A stretch of DNA of 64,000 nt. Origin: Nitrobacter sp963807355. GTDB lineage: Bacteria; Pseudomonadota; Alphaproteobacteria; Rhizobiales; Xanthobacteraceae. The notes beneath the pieces are model-generated. The model did no database searches and was not told the origin of the DNA. It saw nothing but the letters and a program-made list of their open reading frames with translations. The DNA lies in NCBI GenBank assembly GCA_963807355.1, contig CAWEBX010000017.1, positions 4,470-68,469 on the forward strand, given 5' to 3'. Shown in pieces: positions 54,069 through 63,531 of the stretch. The number at the start of each line of letters is the position of its first letter. Position 1 is the first letter of the stretch. The translations under genes were made by a program, and so were the position numbers.

Positions 54069-56795
54069 ATGACGATCCAGCGCACCATGCCGCCATCACC
54101 GAACCCGGCCGCCCCTGTTGAGGCGACGCGGGTTACGCCGATGATGGAACAGTACCTTGAAATAAAAGCGGCCAATCCCGGCCTCTTGCTGTTCTACCGG
54201 ATGGGCGATTTCTACGAGCTGTTCTTCGAGGATGCCGAAATCGCCTCGCGCGCGCTCGGCATCACCCTGACCAAACGCGGCAAGCATCAGGGCGCGGATA
54301 TTCCGATGTGCGGCGTTCCGGTCGAACGCTCCGACGATTACCTGCACCGGCTGATCGCAGCCGGCCACCGCGTCGCAGTGTGCGAGCAGACGGAGGATCC
54401 GTCTGCAGCGCGCAAGCGCGGCAACAAGAGCGTGGTTCGCCGCGACGTGGTCCGGCTCGTCACACCGGGAACGCTGACCGAAGACATGCTGCTCGACGCC
54501 AAGGCCAACAATTACCTGCTGGCATTGGCGAGGGCGCAAGCGTCCTCCGGCGGCGATCGCTTCGCATTGGCCTGGATCGACATCTCGACCGCCGAGTTCA
54601 TGGTCACCGAATGCGGGGCGGGTGAACTCGGGGCGACGCTCGCGCGCATCAATCCCAACGAGGTGATCGTATCCGACGCACTTCATGGCGATCCGGACTT
54701 GAGCGCCCTGCTGCGCGAATTGCCGTCGGTGACGCCGTTGACCCGCGACGTGTTCGACAGCGCGACCGCCGAACGTCGACTGTGCGATTATTTCGCGGTC
54801 GCCACCATGGATGGCCTCAGCGCCATGTCACGGCTGGAAGCGACCGCGGCCGCCGCCGCCGTCACCTACATCGACCGCACTCAGATTAGCCAACGGCCAC
54901 CGCTCTCGCCGCCATCACGCGAGGCGTCCGGCAGCACCATGGCCGTCGATCCCGCCACCCGCGCCAACCTCGAACTGACGCGCACGCTCGCCGGTGAACG
55001 GCGCGGTTCACTGCTCGACGCCATTGATCTCACAATGACGGCGGCGGGATCGCGCCTCCTGGCACAACGGCTGGCGGCCCCGCTAACCGACACGGCCGCG
55101 ATTACACGGCGGCTCGATGCCGTCGCCGCATTTACATCCGACAGCCCGGCACGAGACGACATCCGCACCATCTTGCGGACTGCTCCTGACATGTCGCGGG
55201 CGCTGGCGCGACTCTCGGTTGGGCGCGGCGGGCCGCGCGACCTCGCCGGCCTGCGCGACGGGATGCTGGCGGCGGACCAGGCGCTCGCGCGGCTTGAGGA
55301 GTTTTCCGATCCACCGGCGGACATCGCCGCGGCGATGCAGTCGCTGCGGCGGCCGTCCTGCGATCTCGCGCGCGAACTCGGTGATGCGCTGTCCGAAAGC
55401 CTGCCGCTGATGAAGCGCGAGGGTGGGTTTGTCCGCGAAGGCTACGAGAGCGCGCTCGACGAAGCGCGCAAGCTGCGCGACGATTCACGTCTCGTCGTCG
55501 CTGCGATGCAGGCGCGCTACGCCGAGGAGACCGACGTCAAGACGCTCAAGATCCGCCACAACAACGTACTCGGCTATTTCGTCGAGGTGACCGCGCAGCA
55601 CGGCGACCGATTGATGAGCGCGCCGCTCAACGCCACCTTCATCCATCGCCAGACGCTGGCCGGTCAGGTGCGTTTCACAACATCGGAGCTCGGTGAAATC
55701 GAAGCCAGGATTGCCAATGCCGGCGACCGCGCGCTTGGTCTTGAACTCGAGATTTTCGACCGTCTTGCCGAGATGGCAATCCAGAATGGCGACGAGCTAC
55801 GCAACGCTGCGCACGCCTTTGCGCAGTTGGACGTCGCGGCATCGCTCGCAAAGCTCGCGATCGACGAGAACTACACCCGGCCGGATGTTGATAACTCACT
55901 CAGCTTCGCCGTCGAAGGCGGGCGGCATCCGGTGGTCGAGCAGGCGCTGAAGCGCGCCGGCCATCCGTTCATCGCCAACGCCTGTGATCTGTCGCCAATC
56001 CCAAGCCAGACTTCGGGGCAGATCTGGCTGCTCACCGGCCCGAACATGGCCGGGAAATCCACCTTCTTGCGCCAGAACGCGCTGATCGCGTTGATGGCGC
56101 AGACCGGCAGTTTCGTGCCGGCGCGCCGCGCGCGCATCGGCATCATCGACCGGCTGTTCTCACGCGTGGGCGCCGCCGACGATCTGGCGCGCGGGCGTTC
56201 GACTTTCATGGTCGAGATGGTGGAAACCGCCATCATCCTCAATCAGGCGTCGGAACGCGCGCTGGTTATCCTGGACGAAATCGGTCGCGGCACCGCGACA
56301 TTCGACGGCCTGTCGATCGCATGGGCGACGATCGAGCACCTGCATGAGGCCAACAAGTGCCGCGGGCTGTTTGCGACGCACTATCACGAACTCACCGCGC
56401 TCTCGGCAAAGCTGCCGCGGCTGTTCAACGCCACCGTGCGGGTCAAGGAATGGCACGGCGAGGTGGTGTTTCTGCATGAGGTGTTGCCCGGCGCCGCCGA
56501 CCGGTCTTACGGCATCCAGGTGGCCAAGCTCGCCGGGCTGCCGCCGTCGGTCATCGCGCGCGCCAAATCGGTGCTGGCGAAACTGGAGGCGCAGGATCGC
56601 GGATCGACCGTGCGAAGGCTGGTGGACGATCTGCCGTTGTTTGCGGTTCCGGCGCGCGCCGCCGGCGAATCCGCACCGCCGAGCGAAACCGTTCAATTGA
56701 TCGAAGCGTTGAAATCCCTGCATCCGGACGAGATGTCCCCGCGCGAGGCGCTGGAAGCGCTCTATGCGCTCAAGGCGAAACTGCCGAAACAGTAA
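54069..56795 (+). CDS. mutS: DNA mismatch repair protein MutS
   Basis: A complete 908-residue protein. The mismatch-reading motif is in LFYRMGDFYELFFEDAEIAS near residue 40 (F-x-E). Core and clamp domains follow. The ATPase has Walker A GPNMAGKSTFLRQN near residue 657, Walker B LVILDEIGRGTATFDG near residue 735, and LFATHYHELTAL. It binds mismatches and starts repair with MutL. The ATG at 54069 gives the family length with a short extension. The frame is unbroken over 2.7 kb, which matters when judging frameshifts elsewhere in the window. Confidence 0.97.
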   Translation: MTIQRTMPPSPNPAAPVEATRVTPMMEQYLEIKAANPGLLLFYRMGDFYELFFEDAEIASRALGITLTKRGKHQGADIPMCGVPVERSDDYLHRLIAAGHRVAVCEQTEDPSAARKRGNKSVVRRDVVRLVTPGTLTEDMLLDAKANNYLLALARAQASSGGDRFALAWIDISTAEFMVTECGAGELGATLARINPNEVIVSDALHGDPDLSALLRELPSVTPLTRDVFDSATAERRLCDYFAVATMDGLSAMSRLEATAAAAAVTYIDRTQISQRPPLSPPSREASGSTMAVDPATRANLELTRTLAGERRGSLLDAIDLTMTAAGSRLLAQRLAAPLTDTAAITRRLDAVAAFTSDSPARDDIRTILRTAPDMSRALARLSVGRGGPRDLAGLRDGMLAADQALARLEEFSDPPADIAAAMQSLRRPSCDLARELGDALSESLPLMKREGGFVREGYESALDEARKLRDDSRLVVAAMQARYAEETDVKTLKIRHNNVLGYFVEVTAQHGDRLMSAPLNATFIHRQTLAGQVRFTTSELGEIEARIANAGDRALGLELEIFDRLAEMAIQNGDELRNAAHAFAQLDVAASLAKLAIDENYTRPDVDNSLSFAVEGGRHPVVEQALKRAGHPFIANACDLSPIPSQTSGQIWLLTGPNMAGKSTFLRQNALIALMAQTGSFVPARRARIGIIDRLFSRVGAADDLARGRSTFMVEMVETAIILNQASERALVILDEIGRGTATFDGLSIAWATIEHLHEANKCRGLFATHYHELTALSAKLPRLFNATVRVKEWHGEVVFLHEVLPGAADRSYGIQVAKLAGLPPSVIARAKSVLAKLEAQDRGSTVRRLVDDLPLFAVPARAAGESAPPSETVQLIEALKSLHPDEMSPREALEALYALKAKLPKQ

Positions 56796-56806
56796 TCAGT
56801 GTTGCG

Positions 56807-58066
56807 ATGTCGCGAAATCTCCCCTCCAATATCGATGTCGCCATTATCGGAGCCGGCGCCGCCGGGCTGGGCGCGGCCGATGCATTGAAAGACTCCGGCC
56901 TCTCCGTCGTCGTGCTCGAAGCCCGCGACAGGGTCGGCGGACGCGCCCACACCATTGCCCCCGCCCCCGGCATTGTCTTCGATCTCGGCTGCGGCTGGCT
57001 GCATTCGGCCGACAGGAACTCCTTCGTTCCGGTCGCAGGCAAGCTCGGCTTCGAAATCGACAAGACACCACCCCCATGGCGCAAGCGCGGCCTTGATGCC
57101 GGATTTCCGATGGCCGAGCACGAGGACTTCCTTGCCGCGCTGGATGCGTTCGACGAACGCCTCCAGCAAGCAGTGAAGAACGATGCCGATGACTCCGCCA
57201 GTCGCTATCTCGAACAAGGCAACCGCTGGAATCCGATGATCGACGCCATCTCGACCTATGTGAACGGCTGCGAACTCGACGGCGTCTCGGTTCGCGACAC
57301 GAGCACCTACGAAGATACACGGGTAAACTGGCGGGTGCGCCACGGCTACGGCGCGCTGATCGCGGCCTACGCCAAGCCGTGCCCGCTGGTGCTGAACACG
57401 CGGGTTTGGCGCATCGATCATTCCGGCCGGCGTATCCGTATCGAAACATCGAAAGGCGAGCTGTCCGCGACGCAGGTGATCGTCACCGTACCGACCAACC
57501 TGCTCGCGAACGAATCGATCCGCTTCCATCCCGAGATGCCCGCAAAAGTGGACGCCGCGGCCGGCCTGCCGCTTGGCGTCGACGACAAGGTCATACTGGC
57601 CCTCGACGATCCGGAAGGCATGGTGCCAAAGGACGGCAACCTGAGCGGCGCCAGCATGCGGACGAAGATGGGAACGTATCACTTGCGCCCGTTCGGCCAG
57701 CCCTGCATCGAGGGATTTTTCGGCGGCAGCTTCGCGCGCGAACTGGAAGACGCCGGCGATGGCGCATTCGCCGCGCAGGCGATCGACGAGATCGCGGCGC
57801 TGCTCGGTTCCGGTTTTCGCAACAAGCTGAAGCCGCTTGCAGAATCGCATTGGGCCAGCGATCCTTTCACGCAAGGCGCCTATTCCCACGCCCTGCCCGG
57901 GCATGCCGGCGACCGCGCCGCGCTGGCCGCACCCGTTGACGGCCGGCTGTTTTTTGCCGGCGAAGCCACTTCACCGAACTTTTTCTCCACGGCGCACGGC
58001 GCACGCGACAGCGGCGAGCGGGCGTCGCGGGAGGTGATGAAGGCGGCAGAATTGCCAAAACGCTGA
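56807..58066 (+). CDS. Flavin-containing amine oxidase family protein
   Basis: A 419-residue FAD enzyme. The FAD-binding motif VAIIGAGAAGLGAADAL is at residues 11-27, followed by VVVLEARDRVGGRAHTI, and the C-terminal FAD motif is LFFAGEATSPNFFSTAHGAR near residue 385. The fold is that of monoamine/polyamine oxidases. The substrate is not evident. It starts 11 bases after the mutS stop, so it may be read through from mutS. Intact. Confidence 0.9.
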   Translation: MSRNLPSNIDVAIIGAGAAGLGAADALKDSGLSVVVLEARDRVGGRAHTIAPAPGIVFDLGCGWLHSADRNSFVPVAGKLGFEIDKTPPPWRKRGLDAGFPMAEHEDFLAALDAFDERLQQAVKNDADDSASRYLEQGNRWNPMIDAISTYVNGCELDGVSVRDTSTYEDTRVNWRVRHGYGALIAAYAKPCPLVLNTRVWRIDHSGRRIRIETSKGELSATQVIVTVPTNLLANESIRFHPEMPAKVDAAAGLPLGVDDKVILALDDPEGMVPKDGNLSGASMRTKMGTYHLRPFGQPCIEGFFGGSFARELEDAGDGAFAAQAIDEIAALLGSGFRNKLKPLAESHWASDPFTQGAYSHALPGHAGDRAALAAPVDGRLFFAGEATSPNFFSTAHGARDSGERASREVMKAAELPKR

Positions 58067-58501
58067 TCCCCAGCGTCAAAGTGGTGCTGTTGACCGACGT
58101 TGCCCCGGTCTCGATCGCTGGCGTGGATGAAAAAGGAAAGTTTGCGGCCGACACGGAATTAGGAGAACTTCCATTCATCTGCCCATCGTCATCGGCAATG
58201 CGAACGGCACGAAGAAATCGGGACAGCTTGCGGGTGCGTTGGAGCGGACCAACAACTTTCTCGTGCCGGTTATTTCATCCGATACCGTCGTGCGTTTGTT
58301 GGACCGGTCGAGCTGAACAGGTCTGCCCTTGCAGACGTCACGACACCTCCAACCGATTTCTACCGAAGGATCGCGGCGCCCGCGCCATGACTGTCCCTTT
58401 TCGATACAAAACGTCGCACTCGTGATGTGCGAAATGCACATTTTAACCCTTAATTAACGATGGACCTTGAAGACGGCGCGCCGACTTGCTTTGATCGGGA
58501 C
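58067..58501. other. Intergenic region, possible gene remnant
   Basis: About 435 bases without a supported gene. One frame ending at the TGA at 58314-58316 looks protein-like for about 45 codons (LPIVIGNANGTKKSGQLAG, then NNFLVPVISSDTVVRLLD) but has no start and no family I know. The segment may be a decayed gene end. Confidence 0.35.
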
Positions 58502-59011
58502 ATGAGCACGATCCTGATCGAACTCCGGCCGGCCAAGGTCGCGGATGCATCCGCGGTCGCTGCAACCCATGACGAGTCCTGGCGTTCGGCCTATCAGGGC
58601 ATCATCCCCGGCGCGGAGCTGGAAAAGCTGATCAACCGGCGCGGCCCGCACTGGTGGGACAGCGCGATCCGCAAGGGCAGTCGTATCAGCGTTCTGGTCT
58701 TCGGAGAGCAGGTTGCAGGCTATGCCAACTACGGCCGCAACCGCGCCCGCAGCCTGCAGTACGAAGGCGAAGTTTACGAGCTTTACCTGCGCCCCGAATT
58801 CCAGGGCCTGGGCTTCGGCCGGCGGCTGTTCACCGCGGCCCGGCGCGATTTGATACAGAGCGGGCTGAAAAGCATGGTGACCTGGGCGTTGTCCGACAAC
58901 GAGCCGGCGATGGAATTCTACCGCGCGCTCGGTGGCCGCATGGTCGCCCGCTCCTCCGAGAGGTTCGGGCCGAAGTCGCTCGACAAGATGGCGTTCGCCT
59001 GGACGAGTTAG
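58502..59011 (+). CDS. GNAT-family N-acetyltransferase
   Basis: A 169-residue acetyltransferase. The acetyl-CoA loop is YLRPEFQGLGFGRRLFTAAR (pattern R/Q-x-x-G-x-G) near residue 105, preceded by EVYELYL and followed by NEPAMEFYRALGGR. The front part has HDESWRSAYQGIIPGAELEK, typical of a Rhizobiales subgroup. ATG 58502 is preferred; an ATG at 58460 is also in frame. Substrate unknown. Confidence 0.88.
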   Translation: MSTILIELRPAKVADASAVAATHDESWRSAYQGIIPGAELEKLINRRGPHWWDSAIRKGSRISVLVFGEQVAGYANYGRNRARSLQYEGEVYELYLRPEFQGLGFGRRLFTAARRDLIQSGLKSMVTWALSDNEPAMEFYRALGGRMVARSSERFGPKSLDKMAFAWTS

Positions 59012-59194
59012 AAGCCAGATCTCTGATCGTCATTCTTCAACTCTCAGTCAGCGCCGGGCATTGCCGTTCGGCATCCCTTGTGCCCGGCCTCCATCGTTTT
59101 TCGGAAGACTTTTCTCGAAGATAGATAGATACGCGCGTCAAGCCAGCGTATGACGACCATGTGTTGACCGACGCTCTTCAATCACGGAGCCCCA

Positions 59195-59725
59195 ATGCGT
59201 ATCGACGCGATCTCAACCGGACCCAATCCGCCGCATGAGGTAAATGTCATCATTGAGGTGCCCGTCGGCGGTGAGCCGATCAAGTACGAGCTGGACAAGG
59301 ATGCCGGCACGCTGGTGGTCGACCGGTTTCTCTATACCGCGATGCGCTATCCCGGTAACTACGGCTTCATCCCGCACACGCTTTCGCAAGACGGCGACCC
59401 CTGCGACGTCCTCGTCGCCAACACACGCGCCATCGTGCCGGGCGCCGTGATGTGCGTGCGGCCCGTCGGCGTGCTCTTGATGGAGGACGAGGCCGGAGGC
59501 GACGAGAAAATCATCGCCGTCCCGACGTCGAAACTGACCCAGCGTTATGACAGGGTAAAAAACTACAGCGACCTGCCGGATATTACGTTGCAGCAGATCC
59601 AGCACTTCTTCGAGCACTACAAGGATCTCGAACCCGGCAAATGGGTCAAGGTGCTGCGCTGGGGCAGCGCGGACGACGCCCGCAGACTGATCCTGGAGGG
59701 CATCGCACGGGCCGGAGGGGCGTAA
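59195..59725 (+). CDS. ppa: Inorganic pyrophosphatase
   Basis: A 176-residue soluble family I pyrophosphatase that hydrolyses pyrophosphate and pulls biosynthetic reactions forward. Active-site motifs: IKYELDKDAGTLVVDRFLYT, YPGNYGFIPHTLSQDGDPCD then VLV (signature DGDPCDVLV near residue 65), and MEDEAGGDEKIIAVP near residue 97. Ends with FFEHYKDLEPGKWVKV. Length normal, intact. Confidence 0.97.
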   Translation: MRIDAISTGPNPPHEVNVIIEVPVGGEPIKYELDKDAGTLVVDRFLYTAMRYPGNYGFIPHTLSQDGDPCDVLVANTRAIVPGAVMCVRPVGVLLMEDEAGGDEKIIAVPTSKLTQRYDRVKNYSDLPDITLQQIQHFFEHYKDLEPGKWVKVLRWGSADDARRLILEGIARAGGA

Positions 59726-59833
59726 TCAAGCGTCATCCGCCGGCAAGGCCTTCGAAGAACGGCGCGGCTCGCGTCGCACGCGCATCCGTAAACCCAGAAA
59801 CGATCTAGTCGGGCAACGACGGTCCCTTGGCGC

Positions 59834-60718
59834 TCATACCGTCGGCGCAGGCAGCCCACTAATCGCGCAGGCCGCGCGCAGCGTATTGACCAGCAGGCAG
59901 GCCACCGTCATCTGCCCGACGCCGCCGGGAACCGGCGTCACCGCGCCCGCAACCTTCATCGCCTCGTCGAATGCAACGTCGCCTATCAACCGCGTTTTGC
60001 CCTCGGTTGTCGGCACACGCGTGATGCCGACATCAATCACGGTCGCGCCCGGCTTAAGCCAGTCGCCGCGTACCATTTCAGCCTTGCCGACCGCCGCATA
60101 AACCAGATCGGCGCGGCGACAGAGTTCGGGCAGGTTGCGGGAGCGCGAATGCGCGATGGTCACCGTGGCGTTTTCATTGAGTAACAACTGCACCAGCGGT
60201 CGTCCCACGAGATTGGAACGGCCGATCACTATGGCGTCCAGACCTTCGAGCGAGGAATGCACGCTTTTGGTCAGGATGATGCAGCCAAGCGGCGTGCATG
60301 GCGACAGGGCTGACAGGCCGCCCGCGAGGCGCCCGGCATTGTAGGGATGCAACCCATCGACGTCCTTCGCCGGATCGATGGCGGCGATGATCGCCTCGGT
60401 ATCAAGCCCCTTGGGGAGCGGCAATTGCACCAGAATGCCGTGAACGGCGGCATCCGCGTTCAATTCAGCGATCAGCGTCAACACATCGGCCTGCGCGACG
60501 TCCGCAGGCAGCATGTGCTCGAACGACGCCATGCCGGCGGCCTGGGTCTGTTTGTGCTTGCTGCGGACGTAGACTTCGCTCGCCGGATCGTTGCCGACCA
60601 GCACCACGGCGAGACCCGGCGTCAGCCCGTGGTCACGCTTCATCCGCGTCACCTCACCGGCCACCTGCGCACGCAAATCGGCGGCGATGACTTTTCCATC
60701 GATGATACTGGCCGCCAT
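59834..60718 (-). CDS. folD: Methylenetetrahydrofolate dehydrogenase / cyclohydrolase FolD
   Basis: A 294-residue bifunctional one-carbon enzyme that interconverts methylene-, methenyl- and formyl-THF. Motifs: SEVYVRSKHKQTQAAGM with the catalytic Lys near residue 55, ILVQLPLPKGLD near 95, AIDPAKDVDGLHPYNAGRLA, and the NADP loop VIGRSNLVGRPLVQLLL near 165, ending PVPGGVGQMTVACLLVNT. First gene of a probable folD-yggU-yggT cluster on the minus strand, with yggT upstream. Intact. Confidence 0.97.
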   Translation of the reverse strand: MAASIIDGKVIAADLRAQVAGEVTRMKRDHGLTPGLAVVLVGNDPASEVYVRSKHKQTQAAGMASFEHMLPADVAQADVLTLIAELNADAAVHGILVQLPLPKGLDTEAIIAAIDPAKDVDGLHPYNAGRLAGGLSALSPCTPLGCIILTKSVHSSLEGLDAIVIGRSNLVGRPLVQLLLNENATVTIAHSRSRNLPELCRRADLVYAAVGKAEMVRGDWLKPGATVIDVGITRVPTTEGKTRLIGDVAFDEAMKVAGAVTPVPGGVGQMTVACLLVNTLRAACAISGLPAPTV

Positions 60719-60736
60719 GCTGATCCTCAGTTCGGG

Positions 60737-61057
60737 CTATTTCGATTGAGCCGCCGTCAATTCACGCAGGGCGTCGCCGAGTTGAACGGGGTCGCCGTCG
60801 ACAGCGACCTGCTTCAGCCGCGACGTCGCTCCCGCAAGTATCCGGACATCGATTTTCCGCACCCCCAGCGCCTTTGCCAACACCGCCATGACAGCACGGT
60901 TGGCCTCGCCACCGTCGGCAACGGCGCGGACGCGAACCTTCACCACCGGCCGGCCGTCGGCCAACATTTCAATGCCGTCGATCCCGTCGCGGCCGCCGCG
61001 CGGCGTCACCCGCAGGGCGATGCTGAGGCCCTGCGAAGAATACCGCCACGGCTCCAT
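60737..61057 (-). CDS. yggU: UPF0235 / DUF167 family protein (YggU-like)
   Basis: A 106-residue protein with the DUF167 pattern: ALRVTPRGGRDGIDGI, VVKVRVRAVADGGEANRAVM, and VRILAGATSRLKQVAVDG. The fold is known from structures but the function is not. It stands between yggT and folD, a common order. ATG 61057 follows 11 bases after the yggT stop. Confidence 0.88.
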   Translation of the reverse strand: MEPWRYSSQGLSIALRVTPRGGRDGIDGIEMLADGRPVVKVRVRAVADGGEANRAVMAVLAKALGVRKIDVRILAGATSRLKQVAVDGDPVQLGDALRELTAAQSK

Positions 61058-61068
61058 CAGGCCGCCGG

Positions 61069-61359
61069 TCAGAACACCGCAGGATAGATGTAATAGGTGA
61101 TGACTCGCTGCATGAACAGGATGATCAGAATCAGAATGATCGGAGAAATGTCGAGCCCGCCGAGATTCGGCAGCAACCGACGGATCGGCGCCAGCAGGGG
61201 TTCGGTGATCCGCTCCAGAAACTCAGCCACCGCGCCGACGAACTGATTGCGGGTATTCACGACATTGAATGCAATCAGCCATGACAGGATCGCCGAGGCA
61301 ATCAGCAGCCAAACATAGAGGTCGAGGATGATAAGGACAATATCCAGTATGGCTCGCAT
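61069..61359 (-). CDS. yggT: YggT family membrane protein
   Basis: A 96-residue protein with two hydrophobic regions (IVLIILDLYVWLLIASAILS at the start and ISPIILILIILFMQRVITYY at the end) joined by the signature EPLLAPIRRLLPNLGGLDIS. YggT proteins are linked to turgor and cell-envelope integrity. First in the minus-strand cluster with yggU and folD. Intact. Confidence 0.93.
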   Translation of the reverse strand: MRAILDIVLIILDLYVWLLIASAILSWLIAFNVVNTRNQFVGAVAEFLERITEPLLAPIRRLLPNLGGLDISPIILILIILFMQRVITYYIYPAVF

Positions 61360-61510
61360 GGCGGATTGGCTCGCGGGTTTGATCGTGAATACGACCAGTG
61401 GAGTGAATTTGACGTTCGCGACTTATTTGCCAGTGGTGTTCGATTCTGGCATTCGCAGGAACGCTCGGTGAAACCGGATGCGAATGTCAGGATCTGACCA
61501 CCGGTATCTG

Positions 61511-61583
61511 GTGTGGCTGCAATTCGGATGTTCCTTCACCTTGCCAAAAGTCCGTCAAGAGAACCTCCGAATTGCAGCCACAC
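61511..61583. repeat. Long inverted repeat, 23-bp arms
   Basis: Arms at 61511-61533 and 61561-61583 are complementary at 22 of 23 positions, the outer 18 pairs without a mismatch; loop of 27 bases. Left arm begins GTGTGGCTGCAATTCGGA. It is too long and has no T run for a plain terminator. It may be a miniature mobile element, a processing hairpin or a structured RNA. Confidence 0.85.
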
Positions 61584-61611
61584 TAGGAGTATTGGTCTTC
61601 CGTGTCCCCTA

Positions 61612-61662
61612 GAATTCGAAGATTCGCCTTGTTACGCAGCCACGGCAACGGGCTTCGAATTC
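61612..61662. repeat. Inverted repeat, 10-bp arms
   Basis: GAATTCGAAG at 61612-61621 and CTTCGAATTC at 61653-61662, perfect complements around a 31-base centre. It lies 28 bases after the larger hairpin, so the two may belong to one element. Confidence 0.7.
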
Positions 61663-61762
61663 GGAACGCGAGCCTGCTAAATACCGTTTCGGTTCCCGCT
61701 AAACAAGGGAACGCAGGGCAAATGAGGATTAAAGAGCCGATTCGCGCTGTTTTCGGCCGTTC

Positions 61763-61790
61763 TTGACTTGCCGTTGGCGAGGATTGTAAA
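61763..61790 (+). promoter_or_regulatory. Likely sigma70 promoter of tRNA-Ala
   Basis: -35 TTGACT (61763-61768) and -10 TGTAAA (61785-61790) with a 16-base spacer, 50 bases before the tRNA. The -35 matches five of six and the -10 four of six consensus bases. Confidence 0.5.
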
Positions 61791-61839
61791 TGGCGGCGTT
61801 TCGGTCGCAGCGCCCGTTTATTCGCCGCTGATCGCAGAC

Positions 61840-61915
<76 letters not shown>

Positions 61916-62023
61916 TCGATTCCTTCAAGACAACCGTTGCCGCGAACAGATCGGCGCTAAAGCCGTCGTCCCGCGCGAATTTTTCGAGAGCGTGAAGGTC
62001 TTAGGCGACGCTGGCGGTGGACG

Positions 62024-62809
62024 TCATGATCGCCGCCTCCGCATTTGGAAGCCGGCCACCCCCCACAGGACGAAGTCGCGCGGGAATAACCGAAGCAGAA
62101 ACGGGATCACCTTGGTCCCGAGGCCGGGCAGCACGGCCCTTTTATTGGCCATGAGGCCGCGGTAGCCGTCCTGAGCAACATCCTTGGCGGAAACATTCAG
62201 GATCGCAGAGTCGAAACCGGGCGTCACGCCTGCCCGCGCCTGAAATTCCGATGGTACGGGGCCGGGACAGATCACAGTGACACGGACGCCGCGGGGACCG
62301 AGTTCGCCGCGCAGCGCTTCGCTAAACGACAGGACATAGGCCTTCGACGCATAATAGACTGCCATGCCGGGACCCGGCAGAAATCCTACAATCGAACCGA
62401 CGTTGAGAATACCGCCGCGCAACCGGATCACGCTTGCGGCGAAACGCAACGTCAGATCCGTCAGCGCCCGGATATTGAGGTCGATCATCGCAAGCTGATC
62501 GGCGCGATCCAGTTCGGCGGCGCGGCCGAACAATCCATAACCGGCATTGTTCACGAGATACATGACCTCGACGCTCTCGGCGGTGAGCGCCGCAGCGATC
62601 CGGTCTGCCGCATCGGCCTCCCCGAGATCGCAGGGGATCACGATCGGAGAGATACGGCCCGATGCGACGATTTCAGCCGCAAGCGCGTGGAGGCGGTCGG
62701 CACGCCGGGCGACCAGAGCCACCCGGTGCCCGTGCGCGGAGAACACCCGTGCCAGTTCGGCGCCGATCCCGGAGGAAGCGCCTGTTATCAATGTCACCGG
62801 ATGGGTCAC
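62024..62809 (-). CDS. Short-chain dehydrogenase/reductase
   Basis: A 261-residue classical SDR. Cofactor motif TLITGASSGIGAELARVF near residue 8, VYLVNNAGYG-like NNAG motif (MYLVNNAGYGLFG) near 85, catalytic Ser in LNVGSIVGFLPG near 137, and YYASKAYVLSFSEALRGELG with Tyr and Lys near 150. The closest groups reduce fatty-acyl or polyketide-type carbonyls; the substrate is unknown. The frame is open to 62908, but a GTG at 62809 lies just before the first strand and is preferred. Intact. Confidence 0.88.
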   Translation of the reverse strand: MTHPVTLITGASSGIGAELARVFSAHGHRVALVARRADRLHALAAEIVASGRISPIVIPCDLGEADAADRIAAALTAESVEVMYLVNNAGYGLFGRAAELDRADQLAMIDLNIRALTDLTLRFAASVIRLRGGILNVGSIVGFLPGPGMAVYYASKAYVLSFSEALRGELGPRGVRVTVICPGPVPSEFQARAGVTPGFDSAILNVSAKDVAQDGYRGLMANKRAVLPGLGTKVIPFLLRLFPRDFVLWGVAGFQMRRRRS

Positions 62810-62917
62810 GATCTGCACTCTTGAATGGTTAGAAGATGACACGATCAACGTTCGGCGCGACGACGGGGCCTGCCAGCTTATCGCGCTACCCTCAGTTCTG
62901 CTTCGCACATTTGCCGA

Positions 62918-63397
62918 TCAGGTCGCAGGATCTGGCGCTGAACTTTTGCTGCCGACGCGATGCTTGAGTTCGATACGATCGCGCGATGAAATGGCCAGAA
63001 GATCAGCGGCGCGCCACACGACATTCTCCTCGAATTCGCTGACGCGGCCGTCCGCATACACCAACTCCCACATCATTTCGACGATACGCAAGCGATCTTC
63101 ATCATTCAGCGAGCGCATCAGCACACTGGTGAATTGATAAAGATCGACCGCCTCGCCTTCCGCCAGCGTCGCAGACGTGATCAACTTGTTGGCGGTGCCG
63201 GGATCTAATCCGAAACGGGTTTCGATCAGCTCGTGTAGTTTGCGGATTTCCACGTCGGACGGCTCGCCGTCGAGCGAGATGACATGGATGAACAGCGCGG
63301 TCGCCGCAAGCTTGCAACCGGTTTCATCGAATGATCGATGGTCCGGTGCTTCGGGCGATATGACGTCGATGATGAAATGGCGCAATCTATCAAGCAT
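62918..63397 (-). CDS. TerB-like protein
   Basis: A 159-residue helical protein with the TerB fold: LAATALFIHVISLDGEPSDV with the acidic metal-binding loop, then IVEMMWELVYADGRVSEFEE (second acidic loop DGRVSEFE), and ENVVWRAADLLAIS. TerB was named for tellurite resistance, but solitary members like this are widespread, and may work in metal or membrane-stress sensing. No other ter genes are present. Intact. Confidence 0.87.
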   Translation of the reverse strand: MLDRLRHFIIDVISPEAPDHRSFDETGCKLAATALFIHVISLDGEPSDVEIRKLHELIETRFGLDPGTANKLITSATLAEGEAVDLYQFTSVLMRSLNDEDRLRIVEMMWELVYADGRVSEFEENVVWRAADLLAISSRDRIELKHRVGSKSSAPDPAT

Positions 63398-63531
63398 TGG
63401 TCCGCCTACCGCAATGTTTGGAATGTCGCACGAGTGCGTTCATAAGCGCGCGGAAAGCAAAACATGCGCCATCCGCCAGAGTTTCTCGTAGCCGGATTAC
63501 ACACGTTGACAAGACTCAGCCCGCGGTTGGG

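Larger units (their letters stand above)
61360..61839. other. Intergenic region between yggT and tRNA-Ala, rich in inverted repeats
   Basis: No gene is supported in these 480 bases. It holds a long hairpin at 61511-61583, a second inverted repeat at 61612-61662 and the likely tRNA promoter, all listed separately. Confidence 0.6.

Noticed and set aside
54096..54686. 196-codon minus-strand frame inside mutS
   Set aside because: Shadow of mutS, which is unmistakable on the other strand.
56762..57904. 380-codon minus-strand frame opposite the amine oxidase gene
   Set aside because: The FAD-binding motifs are on the plus strand; the minus frame is open only because of codon bias.
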